Source of the DNA: Nocardia africana NBRC 100379
GTDB taxonomy: Bacteria; Actinomycetota; Actinomycetes; Mycobacteriales; Mycobacteriaceae
Reading direction: 5' to 3'
DNA: 64,000 nucleotides
NCBI RefSeq assembly: GCF_001612635.1
Contig: NZ_BDAV01000015.1
Location: forward strand, 1-64,000
Shown in pieces: positions 25,782-34,360 of the stretch. Positions within the stretch are counted from its first letter, which is position 1; each line of letters starts with the position of its first letter. The position numbers and the translations under genes were made by a program. The notes beneath the pieces are model-generated. The model saw only the letters and a program-made list of their open reading frames with translations, did no database searches and was not told the origin of the DNA.

Positions 25782-25961
25782 CGTACAGTCACCCGTTGAC
25801 GCGGTGTTGGCTGCCTGCTGCCCGGTCGAATCATCGATCCAGCGGGACCACCACGCAATGGGCGTTGTGCCGATGAAGACCAGTTTTCATCGCGACCACA
25901 TACGTTTCACCGAACAGCTTCGGGCGCCGCCTGGCGCCCACCAACTCGAGGAGTGTTGACC

Positions 25962-26105
25962 GTGGCCAAGGGCAAGCGGACGTTCCAGCCGAACAACCGT
26001 CGTCGTGCGCGGGTCCACGGCTTCCGCCTCCGGATGCGCACCCGTGCAGGGCGCGCGATCGTGTCGGCGCGCCGTCGCAAGGGCCGCGCCTCTCTGACGG
26101 CCTGA
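25962..26105 (+). CDS. rpmH: 50S ribosomal protein L34
   Basis: A 47-residue, strongly basic protein: MAKGKRTFQPNNRRRARVHG, then a run ending RRRKGRASLTA, the L34 pattern. It is part of the large ribosomal subunit. The start is a GTG with GAGGAG upstream. Confidence 0.97.
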   Translation: MAKGKRTFQPNNRRRARVHGFRLRMRTRAGRAIVSARRRKGRASLTA

Positions 26106-26190
26106 TCGCACGGCATCGGCATCGCCGCCATGCCTGACTCGTCGATCGTCTCGCTGCTTCCGTTCACCCGTTACGTGGTCGGACACTCGG

Positions 26191-26631
26191 GTGTTGCCTG
26201 AGCCGTACCGGCTGCATCATCGTGCCGACTTCTCCCGGACGGTGCGACGTGGCCGACGAGTCGGGAGGCGGGACATCGTCGTGCATGTGGTGGTGCCGTC
26301 GGCATCGGAGGAGCTGAGATCCGACGATGCCGCGAGGTCCGACGATGCGGCGGCTCGGTCGCTCGCACGCTTCGGTGGTCCTCGTTTCGGATTGATCGTG
26401 AGCAAGGCGGTGGGCACCGCGGTGGTACGACACCGCGTCGCCCGCCGCCTGCGTCATATCTGCGCCGGGGTCGCCGCAGATCTACCGGCGGAGGCCGATG
26501 TCGTGATCCGCGCGCTCCCGGGTGCCGCGATGGCGACCTCGGCGGAGCTGGATCAGCAATTGCGGTCCGCGCTGCGGAAATTGTCGTTCGACCTCACCGC
26601 CGCGCGGGTGGCTCCGAGTGATGCGTCATGA
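26191..26631 (+). CDS. rnpA: ribonuclease P protein component
   Basis: The protein subunit of RNase P (146 aa), which with the RNA removes 5' leaders from tRNA precursors. It begins LPEPYRLHHRADFSRTVRRGRR and has the RNR-like signature region GTAVVRHRVARRLRHI. Residues about 40-58 form an insertion with a repeated RSDDAA unit not seen in most family members. The start is a GTG, 85 bases after rpmH. It overlaps yidD by four bases (ATGA). Confidence 0.95.
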   Translation: MLPEPYRLHHRADFSRTVRRGRRVGRRDIVVHVVVPSASEELRSDDAARSDDAAARSLARFGGPRFGLIVSKAVGTAVVRHRVARRLRHICAGVAADLPAEADVVIRALPGAAMATSAELDQQLRSALRKLSFDLTAARVAPSDAS

Positions 26632-26993
26632 ATCGCCTGCGTGTGGTGACGCGTCTTCCGGCGAAGCTCTTGATCTTTCTGATCGAGCTGTACCGGACGT
26701 ACGTCTCCCCCACGCGCATGCCGGTGTGCCGATTCACCCCGACCTGTAGCGAGTACGCGGTGACGGCTCTGCGTACTCGCGGGCTGTTCGTCGGTCTCGG
26801 ATTGACGGCCGTGCGTCTGGCCAAATGTGCGCCCTGGCACCCTGGTGGGTGGGACCCGGTTCCGGAGCGGAAACGGGCTGCTGCCGAAGCGGCTCACGAG
26901 ACGAGTCGGGCCCACGACGAGGCGGCTGAACACAAGTCTTGTAAAGGGTCGCCGCGCGCGGTGACCGGCGACACGACCGACGGGAGTACATAG
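26628..26993 (+). CDS. yidD: membrane protein insertion efficiency factor YidD
   Basis: 121 residues with the compact YidD core: an N-terminal amphipathic helix (LLIFLIELYRTYVSPTRMP), CRFTPTCSEYAVTAL, and AKCAPWHPGGWDPVP with the conserved cysteines. The C-terminal 45 residues are an unusual charged tail. It acts at the membrane with YidC. The ATG overlaps the rnpA stop, so translation is coupled. Confidence 0.95.
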   Translation: MNRLRVVTRLPAKLLIFLIELYRTYVSPTRMPVCRFTPTCSEYAVTALRTRGLFVGLGLTAVRLAKCAPWHPGGWDPVPERKRAAAEAAHETSRAHDEAAEHKSCKGSPRAVTGDTTDGST

Positions 26994-26997
26994 AGCC

Positions 26998-28152
26998 GTG
27001 CTCGACTTCATCTATTACCCGGTGTCCTGGATCCTTTGGTTCTGGCACCGGATCTTCGGGTTCGTCTTCGGACTCGGAGATTTCGACAAGGGTGCCAGCA
27101 ACGGGTTCGCCTGGGCGCTGGCAGTGGTGTTCCTGGTGTTCACCCTCCGCCTGGTGCTGTACAAGCCCTTCGTCAAGCAGGTGCGCACCACGCGGCAGAT
27201 GCAGGAACTGCAGCCGCAGATCAAGGAACTGCAGCGCAAATACAAGAACGACCGTCAGAAGATGGCCGTCGAGATGCAGAAGCTGCAGAAGGACCACGGC
27301 TTCAACCCGCTGATGGGCTGTCTGCCGGTGCTGGCCCAGGTGCCGGTGTTCATCGGTCTGTACCACGTGCTGCGGTCGTTCAACCGCACCGGTAGTGGTA
27401 TCGGCCAGCTGCACATGACGCCCGAGCAGAACGCGATGACGCCGAACTACGTGTTCAGCGCGCACGATGTGCAGTCGTTCCTGAGCGCCCGTATCTTCGG
27501 TGCGCCGATCTCCGCCGCGATCACCTCGCCCAAGGCGACCCTGGATGCGTACGCCGATTACGGCGGCATCCCGCACGTGTGGAATATGGTCGTCGTCGCG
27601 GTGCCGCTGATGATCATCGCCGGCCTCGCGACCCACTTCAACGCCCGCGCCTCGGTGGCACGCCAGAGTGCGGAGGCGGCGGCGAATCCCCAAGCCGCGC
27701 TGATGAACAAGCTGGCGCTGTGGGTCTTCCCGCTCGGTGTGGTCGTCGGTGGCCCCTTCCTGCCGATCGCGATCCTGCTCTACTGGGTGTCCAACAACAT
27801 CTGGACCTATGGGCAGCAGCATCTGGTCTTCGGGCGCATCGATAAGGAAGAGCAGAAGAAGAAGGAAGAGGCGATCGAGCGGAAGGCGCAGAACGCGCCG
27901 AAGCCCGGCGTCAAGCCGACTGCCAAGAAGAAGTCCGGTGCCGCCGAAGCGTCGGCCGCCGACGGGGACAAGCCCGCGGCCGCGACGAACGGCACCTCCG
28001 CCGCCACGACTTCGGAGTCCACCCCTTCGAGTTCTTCGGCCAAGGCCGGTTCGGCCTCCGGCAAGTCGGGCTCGTCCGGTAAGTCACCCGGGCCGGGTAA
28101 TCGCAAGCGATCCGGCAACAGGGGCCGGGCGAATCAGAAGCGACGTCGCTAG
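26998..28152 (+). CDS. yidC: membrane protein insertase YidC
   Basis: The Oxa1/Alb3/YidC insertase (384 aa). It has an N-terminal membrane segment (MLDFIYYPVSWILWFWHRIFGF), the TM2 region ending VLYKPFVKQVRTTRQM with a long cytoplasmic hairpin (LQPQIKELQRKYKNDRQKM), then FNPLMGCLPVLAQVPVFIGLY and two more helices, ending YWVSNNIWTYGQQ. The C-terminal ~100 residues are a basic Lys/Ser/Pro tail that may touch the ribosome. The GTG start is four bases after the yidD stop. Confidence 0.97.
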   Translation: MLDFIYYPVSWILWFWHRIFGFVFGLGDFDKGASNGFAWALAVVFLVFTLRLVLYKPFVKQVRTTRQMQELQPQIKELQRKYKNDRQKMAVEMQKLQKDHGFNPLMGCLPVLAQVPVFIGLYHVLRSFNRTGSGIGQLHMTPEQNAMTPNYVFSAHDVQSFLSARIFGAPISAAITSPKATLDAYADYGGIPHVWNMVVVAVPLMIIAGLATHFNARASVARQSAEAAANPQAALMNKLALWVFPLGVVVGGPFLPIAILLYWVSNNIWTYGQQHLVFGRIDKEEQKKKEEAIERKAQNAPKPGVKPTAKKKSGAAEASAADGDKPAAATNGTSAATTSESTPSSSSAKAGSASGKSGSSGKSPGPGNRKRSGNRGRANQKRRR

Positions 28153-28196
28153 CGGATCCGGATACGACGGATGATTCAGATTGAAGGAAACGACAT

Positions 28197-28769
28197 ATGA
28201 CTGTTGAGACCGATGGAGGGGACGCCACTGTGGCCCTCGGTGTGCAGGATGATGCGTCGGCGGTGGACGACCGCGACGAGGCGACCGAACCGGATCCGAC
28301 CGATGCCGAAGAGGCGTTGATCGAAGAGGGCGAGATCGCGGGCGACTATCTGGAGCAGCTGCTGGACGTTCTCGACTTCGACGGCGATATCGATCTGGAT
28401 GTCGAGGGCGACCGGGCGGTCGTCAGCATCGACGGCGGGCGGGATCTGTCGAAGCTCGTCGGTCGGCGCGGCGAGGTTCTGGACGCGTTGCAGGAATTGA
28501 CACGACTGGCCGTGCAACAGGCGACCGGCGTGCGCAGCCGCCTGATGCTCGATGTGGCCGGCTGGCGGGCGAAGCGTCGCGAGGAACTCAGCGCCCTCGG
28601 AACCGATGCGGCGCGGCGGGTGGCGGAATCGGGTAAACCCGAATCGCTGGCCGCGATGACTCCGTTCGAGCGCAAGATCGTCCACGATGCGGTGGCGGCC
28701 GTGGACGGTGTCGCCAGTGAGAGTGAAGGTGTCGAACCCAACCGGCACGTGGTCGTAATCCCGGCCTGA
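28197..28769 (+). CDS. jag: KhpB/Jag family RNA-binding protein (KH and R3H domains)
   Basis: 190 residues: an acidic disordered start (1-45), a KH domain (about 50-115) with the loop LVGRRGEVLDALQELTRL, and an R3H domain (about 125-190) with LAAMTPFERKIVHDAVAAV. It is a small cytoplasmic RNA-binding protein that with KhpA influences cell division and envelope genes in other bacteria. It lies 44 bases after yidC in the same run. Confidence 0.93.
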   Translation: MTVETDGGDATVALGVQDDASAVDDRDEATEPDPTDAEEALIEEGEIAGDYLEQLLDVLDFDGDIDLDVEGDRAVVSIDGGRDLSKLVGRRGEVLDALQELTRLAVQQATGVRSRLMLDVAGWRAKRREELSALGTDAARRVAESGKPESLAAMTPFERKIVHDAVAAVDGVASESEGVEPNRHVVVIPA

Positions 28770-28786
28770 GAAATTCGATGGGTAAG

Positions 28787-28821
28787 GTAGGGCCCCCGGT
28801 TCATCGAACCGGGGGCCCTAC
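28787..28821 (+). terminator. rho-independent terminator after jag
   Basis: A perfect 16-bp stem, GTAGGGCCCCCGGTTC with GAACCGGGGGCCCTAC, loop ATC, followed by TCTTT. It ends the rpmH-jag transcript. Confidence 0.93.
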
Positions 28822-28867
28822 TCTTTGTGGTGAGTTGCGTTGTGATGGATTTCGATGGTCCGGAAGG

Positions 28868-29614
28868 ATGTTTCACGTGGAACGAGGCGCGGGTGCCACT
28901 CCTCAGCACTCCCCCGGCGGTGACTCCGTCGATCTGACGCCGCCCGCAGTGGCGGCCGAGGTATTCGGCGATCGCCTTCCGCTGGCCGAGCAGTACTGCG
29001 CCGCGCTGGCGACTGCGGGGGTTGAACGGGGTCTGATCGGACCACGGGAGGTGCCACGGCTCTGGGACCGCCACATCCTCAACTGCGCGGTGCTGGGCGA
29101 GTTGATTCCTCGGGGGGCCTCCGTCGTCGATATCGGCAGCGGCGCCGGACTTCCCGGAATTCCACTCGGCATCGCCCGTCCGGATCTTCGCATCACCCTC
29201 GTCGAGCCGTTGCTGCGGCGCACCAAATTCCTGGCGGAGTTCGTCGAATCGGCGGGACTCGAGATCACCGTGGTTCGCGGTCGCGCCGAACAGCCGGACG
29301 TCCGCAAGGAAGCGGGCGGTGCGGATTACGTGACTTCCCGTGCAGTCGCTCCCCTCGGGAAATTGGCCAAATGGTCCCTGCCGCTGATTCACGAGCACGG
29401 CCATATGTTGGCGCTCAAGGGATCCAGCGTCGCCGAAGAACTCGAGCGCGACCACGTGGAGTTGGCGCGTGCGGGTGCGGGCCACGCGAAGATCCTCGAA
29501 TGCGGTGTAGGCATCGTGTCGCCGCCGACCGTCGTGCTCAGCGTGGAACGGGTGCCGCGCGCGGAGAAGCGGGCGAACAAGGAAGCGAGTCGACGCGCCC
29601 GGCGCGCACAGTAA
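28868..29614 (+). CDS. rsmG: 16S rRNA (guanine-N7) methyltransferase RsmG
   Basis: Methylates G527 of 16S rRNA using S-adenosylmethionine (248 aa). It contains VVDIGSGAGLPGIPLGIA (SAM motif), LVEPLLRRTKFLAEF and YVTSRAVAPLGKLAKWSLPL, typical for GidB. The ATG at 28868 follows GGAAGG, and its first codons lie in a parS-like site. A longer frame upstream runs through the jag terminator and is unlikely. The last 12 residues are a basic tail. Confidence 0.96.
   Translation: MFHVERGAGATPQHSPGGDSVDLTPPAVAAEVFGDRLPLAEQYCAALATAGVERGLIGPREVPRLWDRHILNCAVLGELIPRGASVVDIGSGAGLPGIPLGIARPDLRITLVEPLLRRTKFLAEFVESAGLEITVVRGRAEQPDVRKEAGGADYVTSRAVAPLGKLAKWSLPLIHEHGHMLALKGSSVAEELERDHVELARAGAGHAKILECGVGIVSPPTVVLSVERVPRAEKRANKEASRRARRAQ
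28869..28884. promoter_or_regulatory. parS-like site at the start of rsmG
   Basis: TGTTTCACGTGGAACG matches the consensus TGTTTCACGTGAAACA at 14 of 16 bases. It covers rsmG codons 1-6 and encodes FHVE. Confidence 0.7.
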
Positions 29615-29621
29615 CTTTCGT

Positions 29622-29637
29622 TGTTTCACATGAAACA
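29622..29637. promoter_or_regulatory. parS-like site between rsmG and parA
   Basis: TGTTTCACATGAAACA matches the consensus at 15 of 16 bases, is a near-perfect palindrome and lies 7 bases after the rsmG stop. Confidence 0.85.
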
Positions 29638-29867
29638 ACGCCCCGCGAGGCCGCTCGCGACGGCCGCGGCGAGTCATTCCGTGCGTGTCGGATAGTGATT
29701 GCCGCGGTTCAACTTCCGTATTCTGGCCGGTGCTGGCAAGCTAGTTGTCGTCGAGCGTGAGCGCGCGGTTTCGCGGTTCCCGGCAGCTCCGCGTTCTGCT
29801 TGTTCGAGCCATGCGGCGCCGGTGCTGCCTGGGCACGTGTCTGAAGTTCTCGGGGTTAGGAGCCTGT

Positions 29868-30923
29868 ATGTCGAACCGTCCGGCGAATGTTTCACGGGAA
29901 ACAACGTCCCGGGTGCCCGGAATGCTGGACAGCGGCGGCCTCGAGGGAGATGAATTCGCCAAGACCGCATTCGGAAATATCTCCGCCGCCGAAACTCCTA
30001 TCGCGGCCGAAGCGCATCGCGCCAGCCAGGTCTTGCATCCCGGCTCGCTCAGCATCCCCAAGCCCCGCGAACAGCGCATCATCACCATCGCCAATCAGAA
30101 GGGTGGCGTCGGTAAGACGACGACGGCCGTGAATCTTGCTGCCGCGCTGGCGCTGCAGGGGATGACGGTGCTCGTTATCGACCTCGACCCCCAGGGCAAT
30201 GCCAGCACCGCACTCGGCGTGGAGCACCACTCCGGCGTGCCGTCGAGCTACGAACTGCTGATCGGTGAGATCTCGGTGCAGGACGCGATTCAACGCAGCC
30301 CGCACAACGAACGCCTGCTGTGCATTCCGGCGACGATCGATCTCGCCGGCGCCGAAATCGAATTGGTCTCCATGGTCGCCCGTGAGGGCCGACTGAAAGC
30401 GGCCATCCAAGAGGCCAACCTGGCGGGCTACGACATCGACTACGTCATGATCGACTGCCCGCCTTCTCTCGGCCTGCTGACCGTCAACGCGATGGTGGCG
30501 GCCAAGGAAGTCATGATCCCGATCCAGTGTGAGTACTACGCGCTGGAGGGCGTCGGCCAGCTGCTGCGCAATATCGGTCTGGTGCAGGCACATCTGAATC
30601 CGGAGCTGCACGTCTCGACCGTCGTTCTCACCATGTACGACGGCCGGACCAAACTCGCCGATCAGGTTGCCGAAGAGGTCCGCGGCCACTTCGGTGACGC
30701 GGTGCTGCGCTCGGTGATTCCGCGCAGCGTCAAGGTTTCCGAGGCGCCGGGCTACGGCATGACCGTGCTCGATTACGATCCTGGTTCCCGCGGCGCGATG
30801 AGTTACCTCGACGCGGGACGGGAGATCGCGGCCCGCTCGGCTGTCATCCAGAGCCGGGTGTCGCCGAACCAGGAAGGCGCTTCGGCCGGTACGGCTGGTG
30901 CAGCACAGGAAAGGGGTCGGTAG
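29868..30923 (+). CDS. parA: chromosome partitioning ATPase ParA
   Basis: A Walker-type ATPase (351 aa) that drives ParB-bound origins apart. The deviant Walker A is NQKGGVGKTTTAVNLAAALA (about 77-96), followed by VIDLDPQGNAST, IDCPPSLGLLTVNAM (Walker B) and PRSVKVSEAPGYG. The first 65 residues are a long extension. The ATG at 29868 has AGGAG eight bases upstream; 29615-29867 is otherwise non-coding. It overlaps a parS-like site and is followed by parB after 4 bases. Confidence 0.96.
   Translation: MSNRPANVSRETTSRVPGMLDSGGLEGDEFAKTAFGNISAAETPIAAEAHRASQVLHPGSLSIPKPREQRIITIANQKGGVGKTTTAVNLAAALALQGMTVLVIDLDPQGNASTALGVEHHSGVPSSYELLIGEISVQDAIQRSPHNERLLCIPATIDLAGAEIELVSMVAREGRLKAAIQEANLAGYDIDYVMIDCPPSLGLLTVNAMVAAKEVMIPIQCEYYALEGVGQLLRNIGLVQAHLNPELHVSTVVLTMYDGRTKLADQVAEEVRGHFGDAVLRSVIPRSVKVSEAPGYGMTVLDYDPGSRGAMSYLDAGREIAARSAVIQSRVSPNQEGASAGTAGAAQERGR
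29888..29903. promoter_or_regulatory. parS-like site inside the 5' end of parA
   Basis: TGTTTCACGGGAAACA matches the ParB consensus at 15 of 16 bases and encodes NVSRET near the parA N-terminus. Confidence 0.75.
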
Positions 30924-30927
30924 GCCG

Positions 30928-31929
30928 ATGAGTCAGGCGAAGAAGGGTGGTTTGGGGCGCGGGCTAGCCGCGTTGATTCCGACCGGTCCTGCCGATGTGC
31001 AGGGACTCGGAAGTGCGGCAGCCAATGCGGTGATCGGCCTCGACCCGATCGGCCCGCATCCCGCGTCGGCCTATCTGCATCGGGTGCCCGATGCGGCCGA
31101 GGAGTCGGGCGCCGGTGCGGTGTACCGGGAGATTCCGCCGGATCAGATCGAGCGCAATCCGAAGCAGCCACGGCAGGTCTTCGAAGAGGATGCGCTCGCC
31201 GAACTCGTCCATTCGGTGCGGGAATTCGGTCTGATGCAGCCGATCGTGGTGCGGGTGCTGGAGTCCTCCCCCACTCCGCGCTATCAGCTGGTGATGGGTG
31301 AACGGCGATGGCGAGCCTGCCAGGAAGCCGGCCTGGAGACCATCCCGGCGATCGTGCGGGAGACCACCGACGACGCCATGTTGCGCGATGCGCTGCTGGA
31401 GAACATCCACCGCGTGCAGCTGAATCCGCTCGAAGAGGCGGCGGCCTATCAGCAGCTGCTGGAGGAATTCGGCGTCACCCATGAGGAACTGGCGAACCGA
31501 ATCGGCCGATCCCGACCGGTCGTCACGAATATGATTCGCCTGTTGAAGTTGCCGATTCCGGTGCAGCGACGAGTTGCGGCCGGCGTGCTCTCCGCCGGAC
31601 ATGCTCGCGCTCTGCTCGGGTTGGAAGCGGGCGCCGAGGCGCAGGAGCGGTTGGCCGAACGCATCGTCGCCGAGGGGTTGTCGGTTCGTGCGACCGAGGA
31701 GGCCGTCACTCTCGCGAACCGCTACCCCGAAGAAGAAGTGAAGCCGACCCCCAAGCGGCGGCAGATTTATGCACCGGGGTTGGACAAGGTCGCCGAGCGA
31801 TTGGCCAACTCGTTCGACACCAGAGTCACGGTGAGTATGGGCAAGAAGAAGGGCAAGATCGTTGTCGAGTTCGGCTCGGTCGATGATTTGGAGCGCATTG
31901 TCGGGCTGATGGAGCAACAACAGCTCTGA
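30928..31929 (+). CDS. parB: chromosome partitioning protein ParB
   Basis: The CTPase and parS-binding protein (333 aa) that spreads from parS and is moved by ParA. Its N-terminus KKGGLGRGLAALIP stimulates ParA. It has IERNPKQPRQVF, QPIVVRV, GERRWRACQEAGL (CTP and box motifs), LLENIHRVQLNPLEEAAAY, an HTH at THEELANRIGRSRPVVTNMIRLL, and a C-terminal dimer domain. The ATG has GGAAAGGGG upstream. In one operon with parA. Confidence 0.97.
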   Translation: MSQAKKGGLGRGLAALIPTGPADVQGLGSAAANAVIGLDPIGPHPASAYLHRVPDAAEESGAGAVYREIPPDQIERNPKQPRQVFEEDALAELVHSVREFGLMQPIVVRVLESSPTPRYQLVMGERRWRACQEAGLETIPAIVRETTDDAMLRDALLENIHRVQLNPLEEAAAYQQLLEEFGVTHEELANRIGRSRPVVTNMIRLLKLPIPVQRRVAAGVLSAGHARALLGLEAGAEAQERLAERIVAEGLSVRATEEAVTLANRYPEEEVKPTPKRRQIYAPGLDKVAERLANSFDTRVTVSMGKKKGKIVVEFGSVDDLERIVGLMEQQQL

Positions 31930-32121
31930 CGAGACAGACCCCTGGGGTTCGGCGAGAAACGTCACTGTGACACCGCTGTTTTTCGCGCCGATCCGACTGT
32001 GCCGCGATCGATAAGGGATGGGAAATGAGGCGTTCGCTTTGATCGCATATTCTTGCTGGCGAGAAGATGTTGATGCGGCGTGAGCATAGATGAATCGGAA
32101 AGCTGGAGGCTGAGCAGAGCG

Positions 32122-32862
32122 GTGTCGACCAGCGTGACCGCACTAACCCTCGGCGGACTGGACAAACTTCCGGCACATGCGCGTCGATGTGTGTTCTGGG
32201 AGATCGACCCGGCCGTGGCGGCAGACTCTCGTGAATTCAGCGATCCCGTCTTCGAAAAAGAGGCGTGGTTGTCGACGGTGATGCTCGAATGGGGATCCTG
32301 CGGTCAGGTCGCATTGGTCGATGGCCAGCCGGCCGGATGTGCGCTGTATTCGCCGCCGAGTGTGGTGCCGCGCGCGGCGCTGTTCCCCACCTCCCCCGTG
32401 AGCCCGGATGCGGTCCTGCTGACCACGCTGCGGGCCGAACCGCCGCACAATGATGGAGATATTGCCCATCGGCTGATTCAGGCCGTGGTCGGCGATCTGA
32501 TGCGCCGAGGTGTGCGAGCGATCGAAGCCTTCGGAATTCGCACCGATCCGGCCGCGACCGCGCTGCCGGCCCGCGGCGTGCGGTCCATGTTTTTCATGGA
32601 GCGCATCGACTCGCCGGGCCACGGCATCGCCTCCGCCCCGCGGCCGAAGGCGAACAGCGCCTGCTCGCCCGAAAGCTGCATGATCGACGCGGACTTCCTC
32701 GAGGACGTCGGATTCTCGGTGGTGGCGCAGCATCATCGTTTTCCGCGACTGCGGCTGGAACTCGACAGCGATCATCTGTGGAAGGAAGACGTCGAGCGCG
32801 CTCTGGATCAGCTACTGGCCGCCGCCGCGATGCAGGACCAGCCGGGCGTTCCCTGCCGCTGA
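32122..32862 (+). CDS. GNAT-like N-acetyltransferase of the parB-cwlM interval
   Basis: 246 residues from the GTG at 32122, which has GGAGG 12 bases upstream. A GTG at 32080 would add 14 residues. It has LPAHARRCVFWEIDPA at the N-terminus, VALVDGQPAGCALYSPP as a GNAT-type strand pair, and HRLIQAVVGDLMRRGVRAIEAFG where acetyl-CoA would bind. M. tuberculosis has a homologue at the same position (Rv3916c). The substrate is unknown. It converges with cwlM over a shared terminator. Confidence 0.75.
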   Translation: MSTSVTALTLGGLDKLPAHARRCVFWEIDPAVAADSREFSDPVFEKEAWLSTVMLEWGSCGQVALVDGQPAGCALYSPPSVVPRAALFPTSPVSPDAVLLTTLRAEPPHNDGDIAHRLIQAVVGDLMRRGVRAIEAFGIRTDPAATALPARGVRSMFFMERIDSPGHGIASAPRPKANSACSPESCMIDADFLEDVGFSVVAQHHRFPRLRLELDSDHLWKEDVERALDQLLAAAAMQDQPGVPCR

Positions 32863-32870
32863 CGGAAATC

Positions 32871-32909
32871 AGAAGGCGCCCCCGGGATCGAATTCCGGGG
32901 GCGCCTTCT
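32871..32909. terminator. bidirectional terminator between GNAT and cwlM genes
   Basis: A perfect 15-bp stem, AGAAGGCGCCCCCGG with CCGGGGGCGCCTTCT, loop of 9 bases, lying 9 and 16 bases from two convergent stop codons. Confidence 0.9.
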
Positions 32910-32924
32910 TGCGGTATAGGGGAA

Positions 32925-34121
32925 CTACATCCGGTCGGCTGCGGCCAATTCCTCAGCCAGCAGCTCGGCGAACGTGTAAGTGCCGGTGGGCTGATCGTCC
33001 TGGCCGAGCAGATACAACCGCTTGACCGAGATCAGAATGGCCTCCGCGATCACATCGCGCATCCGGGGATTGGTCAACACAGAGGCGTCGTATTCGTTTG
33101 TCAGGTAGCCGATATCGACCTGTACGGTCGGCATCTTCGTCAAGCGCAGCAGGTCCCAGGTACGGGCGTGGGTGCGGCAGTCCTGCAACGAGGTTCGCGC
33201 CACGATTTCGCGCTGAATGAATCCCGCCAGCACCTGGCCGATCATCGAAACCGAACCGTGCGAATTACCGAAGTGGAAACTGGCCACGCCGCCCGCGGAC
33301 GAACTGAGATTCGCCGCACAGCGCAGCGAGATCATCAGATCCGCGTCGAAGGTGTTCGAGGTCTCGGCGCGTTCGGCATCGGTCGGGTTGGCACCCCAGG
33401 GGCGGGAGAGGAACGTCTCCATGCCGGTGGCGGCCATCCGGCCCTCGAGGCGGCTCGCCAGATCCCACAGGATCTCCGACTCGTACACGTCGCCGAATTC
33501 CGTCGGCACGGCCAAACCCTTGTCCTCGCCGCCCATTCCGGGGTCGATGACGATGCGCTTCCCGGTCAGCTGCGGGCCGGCACGGTGGACGACCTCCTCC
33601 TCGGCGATGCGATGCGGGTTGCCGCCGGTGACCCGCGCGCCGAGCAGTTCCAGCGAGCGCAGGGTGTCCGGACCGCAGATGCCGTCCGCGGACAGGCCGA
33701 TCTCGCGCTGGAAGGCCGTGAGCGCATCGTGGGTGTGCGGGCCGAAGTAGCCGTCGATGCGGTGGACGTAGAAGCCCAGATCCTGCAGGCGCCGTTGCAG
33801 GGTGGCGACATCGTCGCCGTACAGCGGCGCCGAGAGCTGGTAGATCAGCGTGCGGGCGCCGAGGCGATAGGACGCCTCCTTCAGCGCGCGATAGGTAGCG
33901 GGCCCGACGACGCCGTCGACCAGCAGGCCTCGCTGCTGCTGGAAAGCGCGTACGGCCGAATCGAGTTCACGATCGAAGACGGCGTCGGAATCCTTCCAGT
34001 ACTCCCCTTGCGCACCGGACCGGCCGGTCCCGTGCGGGTGAGGATGGAATCCGAGACTTGCCAGGGTGCTCCGGACCTCAGCGACGGCTGGACCAGTATC
34101 GCCGTGACGAAGTCGGTGCAT
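32925..34121 (-). CDS. cwlM: CwlM, amidase-like regulator of peptidoglycan synthesis
   Basis: 398 residues. Two peptidoglycan-binding repeats (about 4-80 and 100-155: AVRAFQQQRGLLVDGVVGPATYRAL, LTAFQREIGLSADGICGP) precede an Amidase_3 domain (187-390). Amidases use two His and a Glu to hold zinc. Here the first His is Met196 (DPGMGG) and the second is Arg267 (SLRCA), so zinc-dependent catalysis is unlikely. There is no signal peptide. In mycobacteria CwlM is cytoplasmic, phosphorylated by PknB and activates MurA; the same role is inferred. AAGGAAAGGG lies before the ATG. Next to trxA. Confidence 0.9.
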   Translation of the reverse strand: MHRLRHGDTGPAVAEVRSTLASLGFHPHPHGTGRSGAQGEYWKDSDAVFDRELDSAVRAFQQQRGLLVDGVVGPATYRALKEASYRLGARTLIYQLSAPLYGDDVATLQRRLQDLGFYVHRIDGYFGPHTHDALTAFQREIGLSADGICGPDTLRSLELLGARVTGGNPHRIAEEEVVHRAGPQLTGKRIVIDPGMGGEDKGLAVPTEFGDVYESEILWDLASRLEGRMAATGMETFLSRPWGANPTDAERAETSNTFDADLMISLRCAANLSSSAGGVASFHFGNSHGSVSMIGQVLAGFIQREIVARTSLQDCRTHARTWDLLRLTKMPTVQVDIGYLTNEYDASVLTNPRMRDVIAEAILISVKRLYLLGQDDQPTGTYTFAELLAEELAAADRM

Positions 34122-34302
34122 GCGTGAGAGCCCTTTCCTTCCGCCAACCCGGGTACCCACTTCTGCGATGGCACACACCCTCGCACGACCGGAGCGTCGG
34201 TCGATTGTCTCAGACCCGAGCCGTATTTCGGCAATTCTCCGGGTTGCCGAAATAGTACACAGCCATCGGGTCCCGGAGTGCCTCCTGGTGAAACCGCATC
34301 GG

Positions 34303-34346
34303 GGCCCCGGGCCGGGCACGCTCGCGACGTGCTGTGACCCGGGGCC
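34303..34346 (-). terminator. hairpin terminator after trxA
   Basis: GGCCCCGGG (34303-34311) pairs with CCCGGGGCC (34338-34346), with an inner GCACG/CGTGC stem. It lies 14 bases past the trxA stop. Confidence 0.6.
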
Positions 34347-34360
34347 TCGAACGGGACGAC

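Larger units (their letters stand above)
25392..25961. other. divergent control region between dnaA and rpmH
   Basis: 570 bases without a gene. A consensus DnaA box TTATCCACA lies at 25503-25511, next to TTTCCACAC (about 25493) and TGTGGAG (about 25515), so DnaA probably controls its own promoter. An rpmH promoter candidate is at 25753-25781. The stretch upstream of rpmH (25800-25950) is a long leader with GAGGAG near its end. Confidence 0.7.

Noticed and set aside
32925..34121. Active N-acetylmuramoyl-L-alanine amidase
   Set aside because: Two of the zinc ligands are replaced and there is no export signal, so CwlM fits better.
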